A stretch of 64,000 bases of DNA from Prevotella lacticifex (GTDB lineage Bacteria; Bacteroidota; Bacteroidia; Bacteroidales; Bacteroidaceae). The translations under genes and the position numbers were made by a program. Where the stretch lies: the NCBI RefSeq assembly GCF_019973375.1, contig NZ_BPTV01000001.1, forward strand, positions 1,550,001-1,614,000, written 5' to 3'. Positions 1 through 8,775 of the stretch are shown here, one piece after another. The first letter of the stretch is position 1. Each line of letters starts with the position of its first letter. The notes below the pieces were generated by a model that was not told the origin of the DNA, searched no databases, and saw nothing but the letters and a program-made list of their open reading frames with translations.

Positions 1-780
1 TTGACTGTAGGCCGCCACAACGTTCTTTACGTAGCTTGCATCCTTGAGTCGTCCCTCAATCTTGAAGGCTGTGGCACCGGCCTTACAGAGAGCCTCGATA
101 TTGTCGATCTGGCACATGTCCTTGAGCGACAGAAGATGCCGCTGATGCTCTATAGTCCGGCCATCGGAGTCTTTGAGGTCGAATTTCAACCGGCAGAACT
201 GTGCGCACTCGCCACGGTTGGCAGACCGTCCGAAACAATACTGTGAGGCATAGCATACTCCCGAATAGCTTACACACAGTGCTCCATGGACGAAAACTTC
301 AAGCTCGGTGTCGGGAACGGCTTTGTGGATGGCCGCTATCTCTTCAGCCGACAGCTCACGTGCCAACACTACGCGGTCGAAGCCTTTGGAGCTCAGCCAC
401 TTAACTTTCTCTGCTGTCCGTGAGTCACATTGCGTGCTGGCATGTAAGCTGACGGCAATGCCTTCCTGCCGTATGCGGCTAAGGAGACCCATATCCTGAA
501 CGAGAAAAGCGTCGACACCGGCCTTTTCCAATTCTCTTATGAGCGACATCGTCTTTTCGAGTTCGTTGTCATAGATGATTGTGTTGACCGTAACGTGGAC
601 TTTGACACCGAATTTGTGGGCGTAATCGCACAGAGTCCTTATATCATCGATGGAGTTTCCGGCAGCTGCTCTTGCGCCAAAGTGCGATGCACCGATATAA
701 ACGGCATCGGCACCGCTGTCGACGGCAGCGATGCCACATTCAAGGTCCCTGGCGGGAGCTAATAGTTCGAGAGTATGCAT
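1..780 (-). CDS. Peptidase U32 family protein (N-terminal 260 residues; cut by window edge)
   Basis: Translating the minus strand from the ATG at 780 gives an uninterrupted frame to base 1, beginning MHTLELLAPARDLECGIAAV. It contains the U32 family signature EVFVHGALCVSYSGVCYASQ followed by FGRSANRGECAQFCR, with the conserved cysteines. U32 proteins (YegQ/YhbU/RlhA type) are TIM-barrel proteins long called collagenase-like proteases; several members act in tRNA or rRNA hydroxylation, so a protease role should not be assumed. The gene lies 7 bp downstream of metA on the same strand, so the two are probably co-transcribed. The C-terminal part is outside the window. Confidence 0.88.
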   Translation of the reverse strand, partial: MHTLELLAPARDLECGIAAVDSGADAVYIGASHFGARAAAGNSIDDIRTLCDYAHKFGVKVHVTVNTIIYDNELEKTMSLIRELEKAGVDAFLVQDMGLLSRIRQEGIAVSLHASTQCDSRTAEKVKWLSSKGFDRVVLARELSAEEIAAIHKAVPDTELEVFVHGALCVSYSGVCYASQYCFGRSANRGECAQFCRLKFDLKDSDGRTIEHQRHLLSLKDMCQIDNIEALCKAGATAFKIEGRLKDASYVKNVVAAYSQ

Positions 781-787
781 AATATGA

Positions 788-1705
788 TTACTTTATCTTG
801 CTCAAGTCGTATGGTGTCTTCTGATAGACGTAATAGTTTATCCAATTTTGGAAAAGTAGATTAGCGTGGGCGCGCCAAAAGATGTGGAATCCCTTCTTTG
901 GGTCGTCATCAACATAGTAGTGCAGTGGTATTCCGACATCGTCGCGTATGCCTGCGTCGCGCTTATACTCCTTGTCGAGAGTTTCGGGGGCATATTCGAG
1001 ATGGCCGGTGATGAAGAACTCTCTGCCTCCCCGTGCCATAACCATCGACACACCGCTCTCAGGCGATTCAGCAATGATGGACAGTTCCTTGACTTTCTTA
1101 ATGTCGTGGGACCTCACCTCACTGTGACGGCTCTGTGGCATGTAGAAAACATTGTCGAAACCGCGGAAGATGGGGAGTTTGGGCCGCAACGGTCGGGTGG
1201 GGAATATGCCAAACATCTTTCTGTCGAGGAGATACTTTGGAATGCCGTAAAAATGATACAGCGCAGCTTGAGCGGCCCAACAGATATAGAGCGTCGACTG
1301 AACGTGAGTTCTGGCCCAGTCGAAAATCTTGACTATTTCGTTCCAGTACTCTACATCTTCGAAAGCCATTGTCTCTACCGGTGCTCCTGTAACTATCATT
1401 CCATCGTAGTTCTCGCGGGCTATCTCGTCGAAGTCCTTATAGAACATCATCATATGCTCGATGGGAGTGTTCTTAGGAGTATGGCTCTTGAGCTTCATAA
1501 ACATGATGTCAATCTGCAGCGGAGTGTTCGACAACAGTCTTATGAGGTCGGTTTCCGTTGTAATCTTCAGTGGCATAAGATTGAGGATGACAATGCGCAG
1601 CGGGCGTATGTCCTGCTTGTGGGCGCGGTCCTCATCCATGACGAAGATGTTCTCCCGCTTGAGGATGTTTATAGCCGGGAGTTGATGTGGCAGTCGTAAT
1701 GGCAT
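788..1705 (-). CDS. metA: Homoserine O-acyltransferase MetA, predicted acetyl-CoA type
   Basis: This 305-residue protein has the usual length and motifs of MetA, a class I glutamine amidotransferase-like enzyme that acylates homoserine in methionine synthesis. The nucleophile is Cys142 (YICWAAQAAL) and the catalytic His-Glu pair lies in FITGHLEYAPETL. The residue aligned with E. coli position 111 is glutamate (VTGAPVETMAF) where E. coli has glycine. In characterised MetA enzymes Glu111 gives acetyl-CoA and Gly111 succinyl-CoA specificity, so the product is probably O-acetylhomoserine despite the succinyltransferase family name. The ATG at 1705 is preceded by AGGAGG, an unusually strong Shine-Dalgarno sequence for this phylum. 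No SAM riboswitch was recognised upstream. Confidence 0.95.
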   Translation of the reverse strand: MPLRLPHQLPAINILKRENIFVMDEDRAHKQDIRPLRIVILNLMPLKITTETDLIRLLSNTPLQIDIMFMKLKSHTPKNTPIEHMMMFYKDFDEIARENYDGMIVTGAPVETMAFEDVEYWNEIVKIFDWARTHVQSTLYICWAAQAALYHFYGIPKYLLDRKMFGIFPTRPLRPKLPIFRGFDNVFYMPQSRHSEVRSHDIKKVKELSIIAESPESGVSMVMARGGREFFITGHLEYAPETLDKEYKRDAGIRDDVGIPLHYYVDDDPKKGFHIFWRAHANLLFQNWINYYVYQKTPYDLSKIK

Positions 1706-1724
1706 TATTAATTCCTCCTAAAAT

Positions 1725-1759
1725 CCTCCTCCCCCTCGCTTAATGTGAGAGGGAGGAGG
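1725..1759 (-). terminator. Hairpin between the M13 peptidase gene and metA
   Basis: CCTCCTCCCCCTC (1725-1737) pairs with GAGAGGGAGGAGG (1747-1759) with one mismatch and a 9-base loop. On the minus strand the hairpin lies just past the M13 stop codon and is followed by ATTTTAGG. It could terminate M13 transcription, or protect or attenuate the metA leader. The weak T run makes full termination uncertain. Confidence 0.5.
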
Positions 1760-1784
1760 TTGATGTTAGTTTATAAATTATTTA

Positions 1785-3818
1785 TTACCAGAGTTGCAGG
1801 CGCTTGTCCTCTGGAATATACATCTTGTCGGTGGGCTTAACATTGAAAGCCTTGTACCATGCGTCAATATGAGGCAATGCACCGTTGACGCGCCACTCAC
1901 CGAGGGAGTGCGGATCGCGGTTGACACGGCTTCTTATCTCCTGCTTGGTGATGTTTGATGCCCACACACCGGCATAGGCAAGGAAGAAACGCTGGTCGGG
2001 AGTGAATCCGTCCCAATCCTTGAGTTTCTTGCCTTTAGTAGCGTTCTTATAGGCATTGAATGATACCTGCAGTCCTCCGTGATCAGCAAGGTTCTCACCG
2101 AGGGTGAACTTACCGTTGGCGTGAAGGCCCGGCAACACCTCGATACTGTCGAAGAAATCGGCATATAGTTTAGCGCGTTTCTCGAATCCCTTAGCGTCAG
2201 CGGCTGTCCACCAGTCCTTAAGATTGCCATCGGCATCATACTGCCTTCCCTGGTCGTCGAATCCATGAGTCATCTCGTGGCCAATAACAACGCCGATGGC
2301 TCCATAGTTGAATGCCTCGTCAGCCTTGGGGTCGAAGAAAGGATATTGCAGTATTCCTGCTGGGAAACAGATTTCGTTGGTTGTAGGATTGTAGTAAGCG
2401 TTGACAGTCTGTGGGGTCATGAGCCACTCGTCTTTATCAACGTGTTTGCCGGCTTTGTGCTCAATCTCATAGTCGTTCTGGAATTTTCTGCAAGCTTCAA
2501 CATTATCGAAGAATGACTTCGACGGGTCGATGGTCAGAGCAGAATAGTCTTTCCATTTGTTTGGATAACCGACTTTGACGTAGAACTTATCGAGTTTCTT
2601 ATGGGCGTTGGCTTTCGTCTCTGCGCTCATCCAGTCCTGGGCATCAATGCGCTGGCCTAACGACACCTGAAGATTCTTAACAAGTTGCTCCATGATTTTC
2701 TTGGAGCTCTCGGGGAAGTAGCGCTTGCAGTAGATGCGGCCTAAAGCCTCACCCATCTGACCCTCAACCTGGTTGGTTGCTCTCTTCCAGAGGGGGAAGT
2801 CCTCTTTGCGTCCTGAGATTGTCTTGCCGAAGAAGTCGAAATTGGCCTCACGGATTTCATCGGTAAGGTAAGATGCCGACGACATGATGACATCCCATTC
2901 CATTTCAGCTTTCAGCTCATCGGCAGTCTGCAATCCTTCAATGGCGTTGAGACCCTCGAAGAACTTTGGCTGACCGACGACGATGTCCTGGATATAGCGT
3001 GAGTCTATGCCCTCGGCGTTGGCAAGAGCCTCGAAGTTGAGGTTAGGATATTTTGTCTCAAACTCTTTCAGCGTCATCTTGTTATAGTTGGCCTGTGGAT
3101 CGCGTAGCTCAGTGTTTGACTTTGAGATAAGTGCCAATGATGTTTCGAGGCGGAAAATGTCATTGGCCTTGGCGTTAGCCTGTGCGTCGTTGAATCCATA
3201 GAGCTTGAACATCCTTACGATATGCTTCTTGAATGCATCGCGGATGGCCACTGTAGCTGAATCAGTGTTGACATAGTAGTCGCGCTGTCCGAGGCTCAGT
3301 CCACCTTGTCCGAGGTTGACGATATTCATAGTGACGTTTTTCTCGTCGGCGCCGAAACCATACCAATATGGTACTCCGTAGTTGTTAGGTGCTGTCTGGC
3401 GCTGGATGAGGCGCAGGTCGTCAATGGTCTTGGCTGCCTCAATCTTGTCGAGGAGCGGCTTTACCGGTGCTATTCCTTCCTTGTCGCGTCTTTCGACATC
3501 AAGGGCGAGCTTGTAAAAGTCGGAAAGCTTCTGCTCCAATGAGCCTTTAGGATAATTTTTCTTCTTCAGCTGATCGAGAATGCTGTTGATACGTTTGTTG
3601 TTGTCCTCTTGCAGTTGGTCGAAACTGCCGAATCGACTGTAGGCTGCCGGCAACGGATTGAGCTTCTGCCATCCTCCGGTAGCGAACTTGTAGAAGTCGT
3701 CTTGCGGACGTACATCCTTCTCAAAGTTCTTGTCGAAAAGCCCCGAAGCGTTCTGCGCCATACCCATGACAGGTGCAGCTGCAATCATCAGTAGGGGAAT
3801 GATTCTTTTCATGTTCAT
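1785..3818 (-). CDS. M13 family zinc metallopeptidase (PepO/neprilysin type), exported
   Basis: This 677-residue protein starts with a signal peptide (MNMKRIIPLLMIAAAPVMGMAQ) and has the M13_N domain (about residues 40-420) and a C-terminal catalytic domain. The zinc motif HEMTH sits in VIGHEMTHGFDDQGRQYD and the third ligand in GENLADHGG. NAYYNPTTNEICFPAGILQ matches the family substrate-site region. It is probably a periplasmic or secreted oligopeptidase. Either Met1 or Met3 (3812) could be the start. The gene stands alone, with metA downstream beyond a hairpin. Confidence 0.93.
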   Translation of the reverse strand: MNMKRIIPLLMIAAAPVMGMAQNASGLFDKNFEKDVRPQDDFYKFATGGWQKLNPLPAAYSRFGSFDQLQEDNNKRINSILDQLKKKNYPKGSLEQKLSDFYKLALDVERRDKEGIAPVKPLLDKIEAAKTIDDLRLIQRQTAPNNYGVPYWYGFGADEKNVTMNIVNLGQGGLSLGQRDYYVNTDSATVAIRDAFKKHIVRMFKLYGFNDAQANAKANDIFRLETSLALISKSNTELRDPQANYNKMTLKEFETKYPNLNFEALANAEGIDSRYIQDIVVGQPKFFEGLNAIEGLQTADELKAEMEWDVIMSSASYLTDEIREANFDFFGKTISGRKEDFPLWKRATNQVEGQMGEALGRIYCKRYFPESSKKIMEQLVKNLQVSLGQRIDAQDWMSAETKANAHKKLDKFYVKVGYPNKWKDYSALTIDPSKSFFDNVEACRKFQNDYEIEHKAGKHVDKDEWLMTPQTVNAYYNPTTNEICFPAGILQYPFFDPKADEAFNYGAIGVVIGHEMTHGFDDQGRQYDADGNLKDWWTAADAKGFEKRAKLYADFFDSIEVLPGLHANGKFTLGENLADHGGLQVSFNAYKNATKGKKLKDWDGFTPDQRFFLAYAGVWASNITKQEIRSRVNRDPHSLGEWRVNGALPHIDAWYKAFNVKPTDKMYIPEDKRLQLW

Positions 3819-3883
3819 AAGTTATAAGTTTGATATAGTTATATAATCAGTTTATGACTGCTATCTTTATGACTTGGCAATCG

Positions 3884-5851
3884 TTATGAGGCCTTTAAAT
3901 TCTCAAGCTCTTCGGAGAGCTGGAGCCAGTAGTCGTTTTCTTTGTCGAGAGCCCTTTTGAGTTCGGTATACTCAGTTATGAGTCCTACGTTGCTCGCATT
4001 CTCAGGCTCGTTGAACATCATGTCGAGTTCCTTAACCCTCGATTCCATCTTTGCTATTCGCTTCTCACAGTCGTCGACAGCCTTTTGAGCTTTTCTGATT
4101 TTCTTTTGCTGAGCCTTGTGAGCCTCGTAGTCCTGAGCTCCATTGCTGCGCTTGGCAGTAGCACCGGTGTCGGCAGATGCTGCGATAGAACTTTTCTCAA
4201 CCGGCTTTTGCTCTGTCTGGCGTCGGATGGCCTCATCGATAGTCTCGGCGTTGTGGGCTCTCAGATAGTCGTAGATGCCGCCGATATGCTCGGTGACGTG
4301 CCCACCTCCAAACTCATAGACTTTCGATACAAGTCCGTCGAGGAAATCGCGGTCGTGGCTGACGATGATAGCTGTACCGTCAAATGCTTTTATGGCTTCC
4401 TTGAGAACATCCTTCGACTGCATGTCGAGATGATTGGTGGGCTCATCGAGGATAAGCAAGTTGACAGGCTCAAGCAACAGCCGAATCATTGCCAGACGGC
4501 TTCGCTCTCCTCCCGACAGCACTTTAACTTTCTTCTCCGATGTTTCACCACCGAAGAGGAATGCTCCGAGCAAGTCATTGATTTTCAGTCGCATCTCTCC
4601 GGTAGCCACACTGTCGATGGTCTCAAATATCGTCATATTCTCGTCGAGGAGCTGCGCCTGATTTTGAGCGAAATATCCAATCTGAACATTATGGCCCACT
4701 TTCAACTTCCCGGTGAATGGTATCTCACCCATGATACATTTCACGAGTGTCGATTTACCCTCGCCGTTCTTTCCGACAAAGGCCACCTTTTCGCCCCTTT
4801 TTATTGTCATCGTGACATCGCTGAACACCGTGTGCTGTCCGTAGTCTTTGCGTACGTTCTCACAAATGACCGGATAGTCGCCCGACCTCAGACAAGGAGG
4901 AAACTTCAGGTGCATCACCTTGTTGTCGACTTCATCGACTTCTATTGGCACAATCTTCTCCAGTTGTCGTATCCTTTGCTGCACTTGTACAGCTTTCGTG
5001 GCCTGATAGCGGAAACGCTCAATGAATGCTTTTGTGTCGGCAATCTCTTTCTGTTGGTTGGCATAAGCCCTCAGCTGCTGTTCACGACGCTCCTTGCGCA
5101 GGACGATGTACTGATCATATTTCACCTTATAGTCCTCGATGTGGCCGCAAGTTATCTCCAGGGTTCTGTTGGTGACATTATTGATGAAAGCCCTGTCGTG
5201 GCTCACGAGAACAACGGCTTTCTGAAAATTCTGAAGATATTGCTCCAGCCATTGTATTGACTCAATGTCGAGGTGGTTGGTGGGCTCGTCGAGGAGCAAT
5301 ACGTCTGGGTTGCCAAGGAGAATCTTCGCCAATTCAATTCTCATTCTCCATCCGCCGGAGAATTCCTTTGTCGGACGGTCGAAGTCGCTGCGTTCAAAAC
5401 CGAGTCCTGTCAGTGTTCGCTCCATCTCGGCTTCGTAGTTGTCGCCGCCGAGAAGCATATACCGCTCGTGCTCTTCAGTGAACCGCTCCACGAGGGCATT
5501 GTAGTCATCACTCTCGTAGTCGGTGCGCTCGGCCATCTCCTTCTCCATCTTCTTCAGACGGTCCTGCATGGCAATGGTGCTTGCGAAAGCCTTGCGTGCT
5601 TCTTCTCTGACAGTTGTCTCGTCAGCAATCTTCATCACCTGCGGCAGATAGCCAATAGTGAAGTCGGTGGGAACAGAGATGCTGCCGCTTGTAGGCTTCT
5701 GGATGCCGCAAAGCAGTTTGAGCATTGTCGACTTTCCGGCGCCATTTTTACCTACGAGAGCAATGCGGTCGTGGTCGTTGACAACGAAAGAGACATCGCT
5801 GAAAAGTGGCTTGGCTCCAAACTCAACGGTTAAATGGTCTATTGATATCAT
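3884..5851 (-). CDS. ABC-F family ATPase (ribosome-associated type)
   Basis: This 655-residue protein has two ABC domains in one chain and no membrane segments. The first has Walker A GKNGAGKST, signature FSGGWRMR and Walker B LLLDEPTNHLD. The second has GKNGEGKST, LSGGERSR and LLILDEPTNHLD. A charged interdomain linker and a C-terminal coiled coil (from about residue 570, rich in K, E and R) are typical of Uup/YdiF-like ABC-F proteins. Such proteins act at the ribosome in translation or in relief of stalling; the exact subfamily cannot be fixed from sequence alone. The start is set by the promoter at 5872-5901, about 20 bases upstream. Confidence 0.93.
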   Translation of the reverse strand: MISIDHLTVEFGAKPLFSDVSFVVNDHDRIALVGKNGAGKSTMLKLLCGIQKPTSGSISVPTDFTIGYLPQVMKIADETTVREEARKAFASTIAMQDRLKKMEKEMAERTDYESDDYNALVERFTEEHERYMLLGGDNYEAEMERTLTGLGFERSDFDRPTKEFSGGWRMRIELAKILLGNPDVLLLDEPTNHLDIESIQWLEQYLQNFQKAVVLVSHDRAFINNVTNRTLEITCGHIEDYKVKYDQYIVLRKERREQQLRAYANQQKEIADTKAFIERFRYQATKAVQVQQRIRQLEKIVPIEVDEVDNKVMHLKFPPCLRSGDYPVICENVRKDYGQHTVFSDVTMTIKRGEKVAFVGKNGEGKSTLVKCIMGEIPFTGKLKVGHNVQIGYFAQNQAQLLDENMTIFETIDSVATGEMRLKINDLLGAFLFGGETSEKKVKVLSGGERSRLAMIRLLLEPVNLLILDEPTNHLDMQSKDVLKEAIKAFDGTAIIVSHDRDFLDGLVSKVYEFGGGHVTEHIGGIYDYLRAHNAETIDEAIRRQTEQKPVEKSSIAASADTGATAKRSNGAQDYEAHKAQQKKIRKAQKAVDDCEKRIAKMESRVKELDMMFNEPENASNVGLITEYTELKRALDKENDYWLQLSEELENLKAS

Positions 5852-5871
5852 TTTCTTCTCATTTTAAGACG

Positions 5872-5901
5872 CAAAGGTACTAATAATATCCCGTATTGCA
5901 A
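5872..5901 (-). promoter_or_regulatory. Bacteroidetes promoter for the ABC-F gene
   Basis: On the minus strand TTG (5901-5899), 19 bases, then TACCTTTG (5879-5872) match the Bacteroidetes sigma-ABfr consensus. It is back to back with the TonB receptor promoter. Confidence 0.75.
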
Positions 5902-5920
5902 AATTCGATAATCATTAGTA

Positions 5921-5950
5921 TTGTATTTCATAACAATATTTGTACCTTTG
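5921..5950 (+). promoter_or_regulatory. Bacteroidetes promoter for the TonB-dependent receptor
   Basis: TTG (5921-5923), 19 bases and TACCTTTG (5943-5950) match the consensus. The -7 box overlaps an upstream in-frame ATG at 5940, which argues for the start at 5985. Confidence 0.78.
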
Positions 5951-5984
5951 CAACGCATTAGGAATAAAAAACATCAGAAAAGAC

Positions 5985-8405
5985 ATGAATCAGAGAACCC
6001 TAGTGCTCTTAGCCGTTCTCACGGCCGCTGGTGCTCCCCTTCCGGGTTGCAGCACCACAAGAGCAAAAGTACCCGCCGATGTGTTGGGTGATAATGAGAG
6101 TCTGTCGTCGCCCGCCGACTCCTCAAGAGTGTATGATATTGACGAGGTTGTGGTCGTCGACCAGCCCAAGGAAAACTTACGTCTGCGTCAGCAACCACTG
6201 AGCAGCTCGTCGATTTCAGCGTTGTCTATCCAGAACTATAACTCCCAGGATCTCCGTCAGCTTTCTGCTTATGTCCCCGCCTTTACGATGCCCGATTACG
6301 GTTCGCGATATACTTCGTCGATGTATATCCGTGGTATTGGTTCGCGCGTCAATTCGCCGGCGGTGGGAGTTTACGTCGATGGAATGCCATTATTGAGTAA
6401 GAGCGCTCTCAACTTCCATACATACGGTCTTGAGCGTATAGATGTGTTGCGTGGACCGCAAGGCTCTCTATATGGCATGAATACAGAGGGAGGGCTTGTG
6501 CGTATGTTTACACGTAACCCATTCAACTATCAGGGCACCTATGTTGATCTCTCAGTTGGCTCAGCTTTTTGGCGTAAGGCTGAAGTAAGCCATTTTCGTC
6601 GGCTGAGTGATAAGTTTGCTTTCTCGTTAGCTGGATTCTACGACGGACAGAATGGATTCTTCCGCAATGACTATAACGGTGACAGGGCTGACGAATTCAA
6701 CGAATTTGGATTCCGCGGTCATAGCTCATGGCGCCCGGCAGCAGGGTGGTCAGTCGATCTCATGGCCGACTACCAGTACGTCAATCAAAATGGATTTCCC
6801 TATGGTCGTCTGCTGACGAAAGAGGAAGTAACCTCAGCACCGATAACATCGGAGCTCTATGGTCGCAAAGCCGGCACTCAGCATCCGTCGCAGAACAGAC
6901 AGAGCACATACCGCCGAAACTTGCTCAATACTGGTCTCGGTGTTAAGTATGATGGTCGTGGATTTGTGTTCAATTCTATGACCACATGGCAGTTTCTGCA
7001 TGATGACATGCTCATGGATATCGATTATCTGCCAGCCGACTACATGCACATGACTCAGCGTCAGCTTGAAAACTCTGTGTCAGAGGAGCTGTCGGTGAAA
7101 AGCCGAAACAACAGCTTCTGGCATTGGACTTTCGGCGCTTTTGCTTCTTATCAATGGCTAAGAACCGATGCAAACGTATATTTCGACCCCGACATGAACA
7201 CAATGGTATCGCGCCGAATGCAGTCGGCAATTCCTATTCCTGCTGTGATAAATATGGATATGGGCTATGTGCCGGGACTCTTCCATACACCGACTGCTGA
7301 CCTCGGTATTTATCACGAGAGCAACATCAATATCACTCCGAAGTTCACCCTCACGCTCGGTGCCCGCTATGATTTCTCTCACGTGAAGATTGATTATCTT
7401 ACGTCTTCGTCAGTGTCGACCAGTGCTGAGGTCATGGGCATAAAAGCATCGTCAGTTATCAGCTCCATGCTGAACAACAGCCGTAAAGACAGCTACCGTC
7501 AGTTCCTGCCTAAGGCAGCGCTGACATACAAACTCGACAACGGAAGCAATATTTACGCTGTGTGGTCGAAAGGCTATCGCGCCGGAGGATATAATTTCCA
7601 GATGTTTTCCGACATTCTCCAGAGTGAGATAAACTCGCAAGCGAAGACCGCCCGAGGCAATGTCACTATTGATCATGACGCTGCCGACTACGACCGTATA
7701 GCCAAGACAATTCAATACAAGCCGGAGACGAGCTGGAACTATGAGATTGGTACTCATCTGAATCTATTCAACGGACTGATTCACCTCGATGTGGCAACTT
7801 TCTATATGCAGATCCGTAATCAGCAATTGTCGGTGATGGCCGGCAACTACGGGTTCGGACGAATCATGACAAACGCCGGAAGAAGTCATAGTACCGGTAT
7901 GGAGATGACTCTCCGCGGAGCCGCTGCCTCTGACCATCTGAACTATACACTCTCTTATAGTTTCACGAGTGCTGAATTTGACAAATATCGCGACTCGACA
8001 TCTACGGGTGAGGTCGTCGACTATAAGAATAAGCATGTGCCTTTCGTTCCTCAGCATACTCTCGCTGCCGCGGCTGATTATAAAGTCGATGTGGATCCGG
8101 CCGCACTCTTGCAGCCTTCATGCCGTTGGGCACTGCGGAGCGTAACTTTCGGTGCCAATCTCTCTTGTCAGGGACAGACCTGGTGGACAGAGGCTAACGA
8201 CATCAAGCAGCGTTTCTATGCTGTCGTCGGTGTACATGCCGCAGGCGATTTCGGTCCCTTGGGTATCAACGTGTGGATAAAGAATCTTACTGATACAAAG
8301 TTCAATACTTTTGCCGTTCAGAGCTCAGCCACCGGTAATAAGTATACCTTTGCACAGAGGGGTAATCCGTTCCAGATTGGAGTTGATTTCAAGTATAAGT
8401 TTTAG
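5985..8405 (+). CDS. TonB-dependent outer-membrane receptor
   Basis: This 806-residue protein has an N-terminal export signal, a Ton-box-like stretch (YDIDEVVVVDQP), a plug domain (about residues 75-185, with YIRGIGSR and RIDVLRGPQGSLYGMNTEGG) and a 22-strand-type barrel ending in GVDFKYKF with a terminal aromatic residue. It lacks the carboxypeptidase-like N-terminal extension of SusC proteins and has no SusD neighbour, so a siderophore, haem, cobalamin or other small ligand is more likely than a polysaccharide; the substrate is unknown. The signal sequence ends in LPGC, a lipobox-like site (Cys22), which is unusual for this family. The start at 5985 is preferred over 5940 because the latter lies inside the promoter. 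Confidence 0.9.
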   Translation: MNQRTLVLLAVLTAAGAPLPGCSTTRAKVPADVLGDNESLSSPADSSRVYDIDEVVVVDQPKENLRLRQQPLSSSSISALSIQNYNSQDLRQLSAYVPAFTMPDYGSRYTSSMYIRGIGSRVNSPAVGVYVDGMPLLSKSALNFHTYGLERIDVLRGPQGSLYGMNTEGGLVRMFTRNPFNYQGTYVDLSVGSAFWRKAEVSHFRRLSDKFAFSLAGFYDGQNGFFRNDYNGDRADEFNEFGFRGHSSWRPAAGWSVDLMADYQYVNQNGFPYGRLLTKEEVTSAPITSELYGRKAGTQHPSQNRQSTYRRNLLNTGLGVKYDGRGFVFNSMTTWQFLHDDMLMDIDYLPADYMHMTQRQLENSVSEELSVKSRNNSFWHWTFGAFASYQWLRTDANVYFDPDMNTMVSRRMQSAIPIPAVINMDMGYVPGLFHTPTADLGIYHESNINITPKFTLTLGARYDFSHVKIDYLTSSSVSTSAEVMGIKASSVISSMLNNSRKDSYRQFLPKAALTYKLDNGSNIYAVWSKGYRAGGYNFQMFSDILQSEINSQAKTARGNVTIDHDAADYDRIAKTIQYKPETSWNYEIGTHLNLFNGLIHLDVATFYMQIRNQQLSVMAGNYGFGRIMTNAGRSHSTGMEMTLRGAAASDHLNYTLSYSFTSAEFDKYRDSTSTGEVVDYKNKHVPFVPQHTLAAAADYKVDVDPAALLQPSCRWALRSVTFGANLSCQGQTWWTEANDIKQRFYAVVGVHAAGDFGPLGINVWIKNLTDTKFNTFAVQSSATGNKYTFAQRGNPFQIGVDFKYKF

Positions 8406-8488
8406 TGGTATTCGATTGATATAGGGGAACTCTAAAGATACACCGGTCTTGAGTAGTGATTTGAGTTGACGCTTCTTCATTTGAACAT

Positions 8489-8528
8489 AAAAAATGCTTT
8501 CATATTCAGTTATGAGAGCATTTTTTTT
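8489..8528 (+). terminator. Bidirectional terminator after the TonB receptor gene
   Basis: AAAAAATGCTTTCAT and ATGAGAGCATTTTTT form a stem with a single G-T pair, flanked by A and T runs. It lies about 80 bp past the stop codon, just left of the insertion sequence. Confidence 0.8.
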
Positions 8529-8591
8529 ATGTTTACTCTACGGTTCTTTCATTAAATAAAGAAACCTCCATTTGAGACACTATACAATTTG

Positions 8592-8644
8592 GCCCTTGCT
8601 TTGCCGTTTCTGGCTTAGCAAGGGCTTTCTTTCGTAGAAAGCCC
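8592..8644 (+). promoter_or_regulatory. Two overlapping, mutually exclusive hairpins in the IS leader
   Basis: GCCCTTGCT (8592-8600) pairs with AGCAAGGGC (8617-8625). GGGCTTTCT (8622-8630) pairs with AGAAAGCCC (8636-8644). The two stems share GGGC, so both cannot form completely. The position between the left end and the transposase promoter suits a block on read-through transcription from outside; this role is inferred. Confidence 0.5.
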
Positions 8645-8707
8645 GTTTAAACTTCCCCTTGTTTTAGTCTCTGCATAATTATTTTTGCCAATATTATTGG
8701 TAATTTC

Positions 8708-8738
8708 TTGCAGATATGGCCATTTATTTGTACCTTTG
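8708..8738 (+). promoter_or_regulatory. Transposase promoter
   Basis: TTG (8708-8710), 20 bases and TACCTTTG (8731-8738) match the Bacteroidetes consensus, 37 bp before the transposase ATG. Confidence 0.72.
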
Positions 8739-8775
8739 TATAGTTCTTTTAATTATATAGATACTATACATATTT

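Noticed and set aside
866..1699. 277-codon plus-strand frame opposite metA
   Set aside because: It is antisense to a well-supported MetA gene, has no homology-like motifs and arises from codon bias of the real gene.
1706..1784. SAM riboswitch ahead of metA
   Set aside because: The gap is only 79 bp, holds a simple C/T-rich hairpin and a Shine-Dalgarno sequence, and shows none of the SAM aptamer cores.
4085..5260. 391-codon plus-strand frame opposite the ABC-F gene
   Set aside because: The opposite strand carries both ABC domains with all motifs; this frame has no recognisable domain.
5940..5985. Upstream ATG start for the TonB receptor
   Set aside because: It lies within the -7 promoter box, so it would not be in the transcript, and it would displace the signal sequence from the N terminus.
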